Origin: Inia geoffrensis
Taxonomy: Eukaryota > Chordata > Mammalia > Artiodactyla > Iniidae
Length of the DNA stretch: 64,000 bases
Reading direction: 5' to 3'
NCBI GenBank assembly: GCA_036417435.1
Contig: CM070904.1
Location: 133,114,695 to 133,178,694 of the forward strand
Positions 45,167 through 55,289 of the stretch are shown in pieces. The notes under the pieces are model-generated. The model was not told where the DNA came from. It was given only the letters and a program-made list of their open reading frames with translations, and did not search any database. The position numbers were made by a program, and so were the translations under genes. Within the stretch, counting starts at the first letter, position 1; every line of letters starts with the position of its first letter.

Positions 45167-46585
45167 CATTCCGCGTTGACCAGAATTTGTCCACTTCCCA
45201 TCGCACTGCCCCGCTCTGGGTCCACTGTCCCCCCGGCCCCGAATTGGCTCCTGCGAGCAGAGGATGGTGAGGGTGCCGCTGACTGCTGGGCTACAGGTTT
45301 GGGCAAGGGCAGGGCCAGGCTGGGAAAGCTGAGCTGGGTCCCGGGCACTCCTTTCCCCTTGCAAACACACAGTCCCAGCCAGGCGCACACCCCAGGGGCT
45401 CTCAAATGGCCCTCCAGTCTCTGTCTCCAGGCTGGACTCTCCAGGAGGCCTGGCCCTTTGTCCTCATCCTCTGCCCACCCGGGGAAGCCAGCCCAGGCAG
45501 GAAAAGTGAGCCCTCACAAACAGGCCGCACTCAAGGATGCCATGTGTGTTTTATTTTCTTTCTGAGCCTGAGCGTACTTCGCTTCTGGCAAGATTGCCCA
45601 GATAATTCATCACCCAAGACAATTCTCATTTTCACTTAATGGGAAATCAAAGGTGTCTCCAAGTCACCGGCCCTAACGTTGGGCTAACGTCGTGTGAGGT
45701 GAAGGGGGAGGGAAGGGGGCTGCGTTACTTACTTTTCTGTGATTGGTGAACGACTGGCACCTTCTCCTTCTTTTAAAACTCTCCCTTTTCATGCCAGAGA
45801 AAACCCAGTAATGAGAGCTGTGTTCTTTTAGGGAAAGGTTGTGCATCTGAGAGCACGGGGCTGCCTTACCGCGAGCCTGAAGCCTGACCTGAGGTGCTGT
45901 CATCCCACCACCTCCTCCTCGGAGCCACAGCCTACGTGGTTTGCTGCTAGGCCTTCAGCTGGTTTTGAGAAATAATTGTAATTTACCCACTGGCACAATT
46001 GCAGCTTGCTCCGATCTAGGGATACGAGCTGTTGTGGCCGTGCTGTGTGGAAGAGGCTGTCTTAGGGTCACCTCCCGGCCCTGCCAGTCCTGCTTGCAGG
46101 CCAACCTGGAGGGCGTGTCGTGGGGGGAGGGGGTGCTGATTCATCAAGGTTCAGCCGTGCCGTGAGGACACCATTGCCGGTGGCACCTTAGGGTGTATCC
46201 CTTGGGGAGATCTGGAAGCGACCTGGAGGTCTTGGTGAATGGGTGACAGCTGGCTTCCCGCCACCCCCTGGCTATGGGGCCTTGTTCACTAGTAGGGACG
46301 AGGCTGCAGTAACAGACAAACCAACCTACTGGAGGGAAGTCACGGGGTGGGGGGGGTGGGGCGCTCCAGGTGGTCACTCAGGGATCCAGCCAAGGAGGGG
46401 CTGCCATCTGGAACACGAGGCTTCCAGGAGCACCCTGGTGTCTCTATCCCAGGAGGGGAGGAAGGAAGGACATGGAGGAGAAACACAGGTGGGGTCTCCT
46501 CCTGGACCAGGCCTGGAGGAAACCAAAATGGCTCCCCCACATTCCTTTGGCCAGAACTCAAGACACAGCATCCTCTATAAGCACA
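45167..46585. other. Unique GC-rich sequence
   Basis: No gene recognised. A short block at 45940-46040 is AT-balanced and repeat-free. Open frames to 199 codons (46939-46340 on the minus strand) overlap the tandem array and lack domains. Confidence 0.35.
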
Positions 46586-46713
46586 GGATGCTGGGAAGTG
46601 TGGTCCCAAACCAGGTGGAATGCTGGGAACTGTAGTCCCCAACAACACTGGATACTGGGAAGTATAGTCTCTAACAGCATGGGATGCTGGGCAGTGTAGT
46701 CCAGCTGCGAGCT
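46586..46713 (-). repeat. 32-bp x 4 tandem array, each unit with a ZNF143/THAP11-type motif
   Basis: Four tandem units start at exactly 32-base spacing: 46586, 46618, 46650, 46682. Each opens with a form of ggatgctgggaagtgtagtcc. On the minus strand unit 2 reads ACTACAGTTCCCAGCATTC, close to the ZNF143 (STAF) site type 2, ACTACAATTCCCAGCATGC, also bound by THAP11. Units 1, 3 and 4 carry CACACTTCCCAGCATC, TATACTTCCCAGTATC and ACACTGCCCAGCATC. The spacer of 11 bases in each unit is less alike than the motif. Such motifs usually lie singly in promoters. Confidence 0.85.
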
Positions 46714-48129
46714 GGGGCTGCAGGGCTGCCATTATGGCCTTCCAGAGCTCCTGGGATGGGGCAGGGGAGGAGGTCCAGAGGCTCTGCCGTGTGGGGAGGA
46801 CCTGATGAGAGAGCTGAAGACACTCATCCTGGAAAAGCAAACTCAAGTGCGTTTGCGTCTTCAAGTATTTGAAAGTCTGAAGCACCTGGGCTCTGTACTT
46901 GAGCGTCCAAAGGGAAGTGGAGGAAAGGGTAAAGGGCACAGAGAGCTATTCTGAGTCTCAGAGAAAATTCTCCCTGAGTGGAGCAGCTGCTTTGTGAAGC
47001 AGGGATCTCGCTGCGGGGCTGGAATCCCAGGCCACAGAGGGCCCGGGGCCACAACTGCCAAGCGAGAGTGTTCGTCAGCTTACTGCTTTTAAAAAATCTT
47101 TTTCTGCACATCCCTCTTTCTTTTCGTAATCCATCTTGTTTTGGGTCCTTTTCTCTGATCTGTGAACCATTGCTCCTTCATCTCTGAGCAAGAGGTTGAG
47201 GCCTGGCCTGCAGAGCCGGGTTTATCCAGTTGTGTCTCTGATCGGGCAAGCCCTCAGTTTCTGTTTGTTACCTTGTTTCTTCACCAGAACAAGAAAAAAC
47301 ATTATTTGAGAAGAAGGAGGCTATTGAAGGCCACCTACCTACCTTTAGAACAGACAAGAAATATTACAAAGCTCTGTTTGCAAGCCACCGTGAGCTTAAA
47401 AGCAAGAGTACCCCGGATGTTATTGTTGCCAAATATTTCCCCATGATATTCACGGATGTGATGTGGAAAGGCAGGTAACCTGAGGCCACCAGGTGCGCAC
47501 GCTCGGTGGAGGGCAGGCTGAGGGCAGGTCTTGCTGTATTGTCCTCTCAAGAGAGAAGGAGCCTGGAACTGTCCGCAAAATCTTCTGCTCCCACGAGAAC
47601 TGTCAGCCCGTCTCCTGCCAGGCACTGCAGTTTGGTTCTAAATGGGGGCGGTGCTCAGATCACAGCTTTCAGACTGGACAAGATGCCCCTTGAACTCAGC
47701 CTGGGACCCACTACGTGGCAAAGGTGGCCTGGTGATAAAAGGAGCTGGCGGGGGGGCGCGGTTGGTTGGCAAGATCCCCCCATTCCCTCAGGGGCCGAGC
47801 TCCCTGGCAGCTCTCTCCCCTCCCTGGGCCTATCCCCGTATTCATCTCCGAAACCAAGTGGCTGCAATGCCTTCCCCGCCCTGTGCGCAGGCCTAGGGGT
47901 CAGATACAACAGTGCGAGCAGAGCTCAGCCCGGCCCAGGATGAGGGCTCAGGCGCCTCAGCTATTATCATGAGAATTAAGCTTATTGCTAATTCAGGGTC
48001 ACCTTCAGCCCGAGCTGTGCCAGCCGTGCCTCATTTTCACTGCCAAAGAGCCCACAGACGAATTCCAGGGTATTTTACTCTTTCAGTAAGTGTGTCTTTA
48101 ATACTAACTCCAAATGCCCTCCTCCTGTA
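46714..48129. other. Unique sequence, no gene recognised
   Basis: No gene recognised. The stretch 47940-48130 is repeat-free and has AT-rich homeodomain-like words (gctaattcag, attaagcttatt). Confidence 0.3.
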
Positions 48130-48440
48130 GAAACATACAGAAGCCCCCCCCGAAGAACCCCGAACCAAGCCTGGAGCCTGCTTGCCTGCCGATGGGCCAG
48201 AGGAATAAGTGGGCCCCCCGCGCACTCCCTCTGGCAGCGAGACACCGCTTCCCCGGCAGCAGAGCAAGTCCCCCGCAGGGTTAGCCCTAACCCCGCACCA
48301 TCCAGCTCGCCAGCTCGCGCTGAGCTCCAGTGAGCTCCGCACCTGTCCGGGGGCCGGCCTGGCCCGGCTGGGCTGCCTAGGCCCCAGGCTGAGTCCCTGC
48401 ATCGGAGAGCGGCTGGGGGCCCCCTGCCGGCCTCTCCTGT
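48130..48440. other. CpG-dense block, borderline CpG island
   Basis: By eye about 20 CpG in about 310 bases at roughly two-thirds GC, giving an observed/expected ratio of about 0.55. This is just at the border of CpG-island criteria. It lies 1.4 kb from the ZNF143-type array. No exon or start site could be recognised. Confidence 0.4.
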
Positions 48441-49149
48441 GTCAACCAGCAGCTCTGCCAGAGCAGAAGTGCTGGCCTGGTTAGTTTCTAGGTTGTTTAT
48501 CTCCCAGCCCAGAACACACATTCCTGAGTGTGTGTTTAAATCCATAGATTCCAAAGGGCAACCAGGACTGTTTATCCAAAGCGGGGCCTCCTTAAGCCAT
48601 TGTTTTACGCAGCCCCCTTTTCCAAGCCATTTCCTATTTCCCTGCTGATACCATGAAAACTTAAAATGTTTCCGAAGGCTGTGAATGCCTCGAACGGCAG
48701 ACAGCTGGCCTGAAGCTGGAGACGCCGTTAGAGGATCAATGGCCCACAGGAAACGGGCGATTAGCCCCTCAGATCAGCTGCTCCCGCTGATAAAGGACCC
48801 CCTCCCTGCCGCACGTCCTCTCCCGCCACTGGAAACCGGCCACTGACTCTTGGGGCTAGGAGGGCGGAGGGGAGGGTCACACCCCGGCCAGGCCTGGTCT
48901 CCCGGCCTGACCCCTCACCACCAGCCCCTTCGGAGCAGCCCTGGGGCCCCGTGTGCTTGTGCTGGCGGGCTGAGCGCGGGGGTCTCTGCAGTCTCATCCG
49001 TGCAGATGCTGACGTGGCAGCGCCGGCTGGGGAGGTGCCGCAGCTCTGCAGGCTCCCGGTGAGGCTGCCCTGTGCAGGGTCACGAGCTGCCCGTCAGCAC
49101 CGCTGATGCCCTTCGTGGAACCTTAAGGACTCTGGGCGTGACGCTCTTT
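48441..49149. other. Unique sequence with GATA and E-box words
   Basis: No gene recognised. The stretch 48640-48800 has CAGCTG and GATAAAG words in repeat-free sequence, compatible with a regulatory element but not proof. Confidence 0.3.
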
Positions 49150-49255
49150 CATGTGCAGCTTCACCTTTACCCTGCGAAGGAGGCAGAAATGTCTCCATAT
49201 TGCAACTTGAGAAAATGAAGGCAGGAGTAACCGCTGAAAGTCACAGCCAGGTCAT
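49150..49255 (-). repeat. MIR SINE fragment, antisense
   Basis: Decayed reversed MIR: 'aaatgtctccatattgcaac', 'ttgagaaaatgaaggcag' and 'tgaaagtcacagccagg', corresponding to 'tatccccattttacag', 'atgaggaaactgagg' and 'aaggtcacacagctag'. Confidence 0.55.
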
Positions 49256-49325
49256 TTATGCATTCAACAAACACCTCTTGGGCACCGACGGTATGCCAGG
49301 CATTGGGATGCAGGGCTGAGCGAAG
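49256..49325 (-). repeat. L2/MIR3-like 3' end, antisense
   Basis: 'attcaacaaacacctcttggg' followed by 'tatgccaggcattggg' is a decayed form of the reversed L2-type end (ttcaacaaatatttattgagc, then tatgtgccaggcactg). Short. Confidence 0.45.
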
Positions 49326-50330
49326 TCAGAACTGGGTAAGGTTTAGTGGGGAAGGCGTAGGGTGTTGAACAGCTGTGGAAACAGCAAGAACCAGGAAGGG
49401 GTGCACTTAGTCCAGACCGGGGCCCAGGACTCTGAATTTTACAGAGAACTCCAAGGAGTTCTCACCAAAGAGACCTGGGGAGTGCATCAGAGCTGTGGTT
49501 CCCGGCGCCCCCAGAGATTGGCTGCACCCCAAGAGAACCCACTAACTGAGCGCTGCCACGGGCATGGGGGTCTCTGAAAGTGCCCAAAGGGCCTAGTGAG
49601 CACCGTGGCCACTGGGCGGGTTTGGCCGGTCCAGTGAGGCAAGGAGGCATCCCCAGGAAGTGACAGCCGGAAGTGCTCTGCCCACATTTGGGCAGCGAGG
49701 GTCCAGCCTGCAGCTGTGCTGAGCTCTGGGCCCTCCACTTGGGGATCCTCCATGTGACTGTCCGAGAAGGGCGGAAGGGCCGGACGGGCTGGGGCCGTGG
49801 GCAGTGGGCAGCCCCAGGGACCGAGGGGCTCCCTCCCTGGCCGCATCCAACCCCTCCCCGTGCTGAGCCCACCCCGGGGAAGTTAGCGGGCACCCACTTG
49901 AGACAGCGCCGAGCCGCGCACAGAGCAGAATCGCAACGTCACCCTCCTGCTGGGCCACAGTCAAGGTCACCTCTGGCTCCAGGGCCTGAGGATGCGAGTT
50001 ATGCAGCTGCAACACCCGACCTCCAGTCCCAGGAGGGAATGTGCGGTTCGCATCCCAGCACGATGCTGCCTGGACACACAGCAGGCAAGGCCCGGCTCAC
50101 CATGAGCCCGGAGGCCCCCAGACAGAGACCCTGGCCCTCCTACCCGGCTGGCATCAGACTGTACTTTATGACAGATGGGTAACGGGCTGGTTTCAGCCCC
50201 CTGGAGTCTGGCAAATGGGCCGAAACCAGCCATGGGAGACGCTCAGGGCTTTCTTTGCCAGCACACCACACCAGAGGGCAATGGCTTGAGAATTTCAGAG
50301 GGAGTATTTTGCCTCTGAATTTAGGAAGAT

Positions 50331-50365
<35 letters not shown>

Positions 50366-50814
50366 CAGAAACTAATGAATAAAAGTGAAGCCAAAACAGC
50401 AAACCGTTTAGCTGTGGATCAGAAAATCCTCTCATTCAAACGCTTATGGAGTGTGATGAGCCCAAGTCCCTGGGCTGTGTCCTCGGTGGAAATGGGGGTG
50501 GGGACCCCCAGGCCCGGCCCCATGAGAAGAGTGGGCCTCTCAGCGAGGACAGGAGAGCAGGACGGCAGGTGGCCACCCAGAGGGGGGCAGTGAGGGGTCG
50601 GAGAGGACCGCTGGCCTGGGGGACCTGGTCTGCCCTGGGTGGGGCGTCTCCAGGTTTTATAATAAAGACTCCAGGACGCACAGTCTTTACCCAGCCTTAC
50701 CTTGAGGGTCTCGGAGCTGCCCATCTTATGATTTTCACCGACACCGAACGTTCCATGGTGTAAAAGGCTGACGGGTCGGCTCATTCTCCCTTCTGTGGTG
50801 TTTGGATGTTCTCT
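49326..50814. other. Unique GC-rich sequence with an A30 tract
   Basis: No gene recognised. An uninterrupted A30 run lies at 50335-50364 without a recognised retrotransposon body in front of it. Frames to 169 codons (49673-50182) overlap others and show no domains. Confidence 0.35.
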
Positions 50815-52060
50815 GTTTTGTTTTGATTTTTTCAAATAAACAATGTTGTAACACGTAGGAATCCTAGTACACTTAATGTGAGAGTTTCTCTAGGCTGGAG
50901 AGCTAGGAGTTGAATTGGAGGTAAGCTGTCAGCTTTTAAGACAATGCCAGGTTACTTCCAAAGTAGTTGTGCCCACATTTTATTTACGCCCCCTTCTCTG
51001 TTGCACATTTTCCTATCACCAACCACGCTGCATTGTGTAAGAGCTGTTTCGGTTTGCATCTCTGATTACCGGTGATGGAAAGCCCTGTTTGTGTGTTCCC
51101 CGGTCACTCGCACTTCTCCTCTGCAGACTGCTATTCCTAATTTTGCCATTTTCTGTTGGGCTGCGTGTCTGTCTCTTTGGCACTGGCGCGGTCTCTTGGT
51201 ACTTTCTGGTTCATTCATCTTTGCCTGGATATCAGTAGTATCTTATCCAGTTTGTGCTTATTTTTTTAGCTTAGTTTTTGATCTCTTGTGTCATAAATCT
51301 CAGTGTGATCGATATTTTTCATTTTGCTGTGAAGTCTCTCTTTTAAGGAGGATTTCCACACATCAGTGTCAAACATATTCTCTCCTCTATAGAAATGATT
51401 TTAGAATTCCATATGCCTTTACATTTAAGTCGTTAGTAAATATATCTGGCATCCACCTGTATGTATGGTATGAGGTAGGAATGTAATCTTTCCCAGTGTT
51501 GCAAGCGATTTCTGGTGAACGGCTGTCACCCCCCGCCCCCAGTTCTGTTAAGCACTGGTTCACGCACTAAATGGCCTCCTGGACCTGTGTGCCTGACCCG
51601 GCACTCTTGTCAGCTTGTGCTTTCACAGCTGCTGGGACAGGAAATAAAAAATAAAAACAAAACCGAAACTCCTTGGCTTTCCCACCTTAAAATTGCTTTT
51701 GCAATTTACACTTCCATATGAATTGTAGAATTGCTTTGTCAAGTTCCACGAAAAATCTTTTTTCCTATTGCATTGTGGAATTTCAATTCGATTTGCACTG
51801 ATTTTAAAAGTTCGTCAGGGGCTGAATTAACGTGTTTAGAATAGGAGGTCTTCCCGCCATCTGACATGGCATCACTCTCAATTTTTTCAGGTCCTTAATG
51901 TCTGTCAGCAAAGTTTTATGACTTTCCCAGAAAGCTATTCTTAGGCCTGTTTCTAAGTACATATTTCTGTAGGGGTTTCGAACACGACCTGTTTTTCTAT
52001 TATACTCTCTGACTGGCTTCTGCTGGGACATAGAGGGGTTTGGATTTGCACAGAGATTGC
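50815..52060 (-). mobile_element. Old L1 (L1M-type), antisense, ORF2 3' half
   Basis: Ordered antisense L1M words: 'tttcaaataaacaatgttgtaac', 'tttcggtttgcatctctgattacc', 'acatttaagtcgttagtaaatat', 'gtatggtatgaggtaggaatg', 'ttgtcaagttccacgaaaaatc', and 'tcctattgcattgtggaatttc'. These follow the intact L1 order. A GC-rich stretch at 51510-51610 may be a small insert. No frame survives. Confidence 0.65.
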
Positions 52061-52749
52061 ACGTCCCCTGTGCTCCGGAGCTCTGATAATTCCTTGTTTG
52101 TCAAACCATCGGCCCAAAAGCTTTGGAAAAGTAAGATCTTGAGTTGAGAATCCCACTGACAGAAGTGATGAAAGCACCAAGCGGGGCTTTGATGCTGTCT
52201 GATGCCGTCACGGTTTGGCTGAAAGCAGGGGTGACTGGCCAGCTGGGCTGCTTCCAGCTCTGAGGGTCAGTGCCCTAGAGACCAGCCCCTACCCCCTATT
52301 CCCACACAGTTCCGGCCAAGCCTGGCTCCCCCTGGCGGGAACTGAGGACCTCTGCCCTCCTGGGCCATCACACAGGTGAGAGGAGCCCGGGCCGCAGGTG
52401 GTGGGAGCGGGCTGGGACCACCCCGGGCCCTCTGACCTCCAGGCACACCTTCCCTCACCCATCATGGGGGTCTCAATAGCAGAACCTGCCAACCAAGAAT
52501 TCTGGCCAGAGAAGTTTTTTTTCTTTTTTTGTTCTCAAAGCCAATGTGGTTTCTTCTCTGATTTCCACCTGGGCTCTTCTTGGCCTGAATATTATGTCAG
52601 ACCTAGATTCACATCTGCCTGCCTGTCTCGTCCAATTTTCCCCTTGCAGATGACAAGTTTCATGGCAGGTTTCCCTTCTGACTTCAGATAATTCCTCCAT
52701 AATCCACGACTGCCCACCCCCTGTTCCTGACAGGACTTTGAGTGACTAA
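52061..52749. other. Unique sequence
   Basis: No gene or repeat recognised. Confidence 0.35.
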
Positions 52750-52905
52750 GGGGACCTTCAAGGTCACGGCCATATGGGATCAGGGCCCCCTGTAACGACC
52801 CAACTTAACTTGATCCTCTGCAAAGACCCTGTTCCCAAATAAGGTCACCTTCACAGGCATTGGGGTTAGGAGCCCAGCGTCTCTTGGGGGGGCACAATTC
52901 CCCCC
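52750..52905 (-). mobile_element. MaLR-type LTR fragment, antisense
   Basis: 'acttaacttgatcctctgcaaag', 'accctgttcccaaataaggtcacc' and 'ggggttaggagcccagcgtc' with 'ttgggggggcacaatt' are reversed words of the same LTR group as 641-1116. It is the 5' part only. Confidence 0.75.
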
Positions 52906-54599
52906 TTGGCAGTCTGTAGAGAGGTAATAACTAGGCCTGCAGGGCTGCGAGTTGTGAGGACCTGGGAGGCGTGCCATCCTAGGGTCGAGAGCAGGGGAGT
53001 GGGCGAATCTCTTGGGGGTCACTCATCCCCCGCCCGACCTGGGAACTCAGGGCCCTGTCTGCCAGAAGGTGAGTGACCCGGACACTGGCCTGGGATTCCT
53101 GAGTGCCCACTCTATGGCTTCAGGGACCCAGCAGCCTCTGGACTGGCCCCAGCCTGGGCAGTCAGATTTCCTGCTTCTGTGAAGCCCGAGTGTGGACCCG
53201 ACCCGGTGGTTGAAGGGGAAAAAAGGAAAATAAAGCCCACCTTCCTTAGTTTTGCACCAGGTGCATAGTTATTGTAACAGGAGTTTCTTGTTTAGTCCAG
53301 TGACCACATGGGGACCGGGGAGTCTCACTGTAAGGTCCCATGGCTCCAGAGCACAGATCCCACAGCCTTCAAACCTGGGGCCACTGGGAAGGGGACAAGG
53401 GGCAAGGAAGGGCATACCCAGCCAAGAGCTCCATGGCCTTGATGGGCGAGTTCCTGGCCTCAGGGAGTGTGTTTGGGTGGGCAGGCAGGTTGAGACGAGG
53501 ATGCCAGATCACCTCCAGGGGACACCACCTCCGGGGGCGGAGGCCTTACCCCCAGGGAACATCACCTCCAGGGGGCATCACCTCTAGGGGCCTCCCTGGG
53601 GTGGTGCCACATGACATAGATCACATACTTCATTCTGTAACATTTGGGCAAAATGTCCTTTGCCTTCAAACATTAGTAACTTTCTTATGCTCCCATGTTT
53701 TTCTTAAAGTAGACTTTCACTTACATAAAATTGTACTGTTGTCCTGGACTCTGAAACTTCTCTGCTCTCCTTGGGCAACAGCATGTGCTGTGAGCTGCTG
53801 AGCGGGAAGGAGGTGGACGGCCCCTCCCGCTGTGACACTGCAGCGGCCCCTCCATCGCCTTCTCCAGCAGCGCCCCGCATCCCACCGCCACACACGCAGC
53901 CTCTCCCTGTCCCTCTTCCTCCTCTCTGCATCCCTGTTTCCCATCGTTCTCTGCCTCGCAAGTCCCTCTCTCCTGATCTCAGCGGACAAGGCCACAGAGC
54001 CAGGCTGGGTCTCAGCACCAGCAACAGGAGCAGTGAGGGCACCCTTGTCTGCTTCTCTTGCCAATTCCTGACGGCAGAGGCATCTGGACACTGTGGATGC
54101 CCTCATCCCTCTTGGTGGGGAGACAAACGAGGAGGGATGTAGTGAACCCGGTCCTTCTACCTCCTCAACAAAATCATCAAACCTAGGCTCGTGTGCACCT
54201 GCGTGGGGTCGTGCACCTCAGACCGACCAAGAAAGGAAAGTCAGGACCATCTGTGGTGGGAAGAGATTTTCTGTGCCTGTCCCCGCACCTACATCCACAC
54301 ATTCCCCTGGAACCCACCTCCACGATTGGAGCAAGTATGCTCCTGTGCACACATTGTGTGTTCCAGCGTCACAGTGTGGAAAGGGTTGGGGGGCAGGCAG
54401 CTAGGTTTTGACTTTTTGAGATGAGGTCATCAACACAGAAATCACTCCAAAAGGAGAATGAATGAGAGGTCTCATGCACATGGCTTTCTGCCTGCTAGCA
54501 GGTGCCCCAACCCCACGTGTTCCTCCCTACTAAGAGATTCCCCACTGGGTCGGGAGGCAGGGGGAGATCTCATATTCTCAGGGGGCATACACTCTTCCC
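52906..54599. other. Unique sequence with a 16-bp minisatellite
   Basis: No gene recognised. A short tandem repeat is listed separately. Open frames to 153 codons (53340-53801) overlap others and lack domains. Confidence 0.35.
53508..53597 (+). repeat. Short degenerate 16-bp minisatellite
   Basis: Units related to atcacctccaggggac start at 53508, 53524, 53561 and 53577; the two pairs are each spaced by 16 bases, with a longer, diverged unit between. GC-rich. Confidence 0.65.
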
Positions 54600-55070
54600 C
54601 TGCTTCTTAGCTGATTTTGAAAACCCTGATCCTATTATCCAGATGTTCATTCTCCCAGCCTCCCTTGCAGCAAGGGATGGGCATATGACACAGCTACGCC
54701 GAGTAAGATGTAAGCAGAAAACTGCTCGGATATTCCTGGGAAAGGTTTTCCCTCCTCATAAGAACTATAGATGCAAGAGGAGAGTTCTCTGGTGCTACTC
54801 TTCTCCCTTTGTTCTGCCTTGGAATGTAGATGTGATTCCTGGGTCAGTGGCAGCCACCTTGCAACCATGTAGTACAGGCATAAGGTTGAGAAGATTTCAT
54901 AGCAGGAAGATAAAAAGAAGCCGGATCCCTGATGGCGTTACTGAGCTTCCAGACTAATCCTGAGATTACTTATTAGAATTCTTGTTGACCTCATGACAAA
55001 TATCCTGATGGCTCAAATCATGCTGTTGGATTTTCTGTTACTTGCAACTATAGATATCCTAACTGATGTC
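54600..55070 (+). mobile_element. Mammalian-wide LTR-like repeat
   Basis: 'cccagcctcccttgcagcaaggg', 'catatgacacagctacgccgag', 'taagatgtaagcagaaaactg', 'ttctgccttggaatgtagatg' and the tail 'ggattttctgttacttgcaac' occur in the order of an old interspersed repeat that I know from mammalian genomes. I cannot give its exact name. Ends approximate. Confidence 0.55.
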
Positions 55071-55289
55071 ACATTTATAAGATAAATTTCTATGCATCAA
55101 GTGCTATTGCTGATACAGGGAGGTATCAGTGGAGACCTACTGGGGATTGGAGAACTCCTATCCCCACCCTACAGTAATCAAGATCCCTTCTCCCAGGGGT
55201 CAATGGAGGTCAAGTAGGGAACCCGGATTTCTTCCCACCTGGGAGTAATGGAGCAGTGCCCCCACTTCCCCTGCAAGAGCAGCATCACA
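55071..55289. other. Short unique stretch
   Basis: No recognised feature. Confidence 0.3.
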
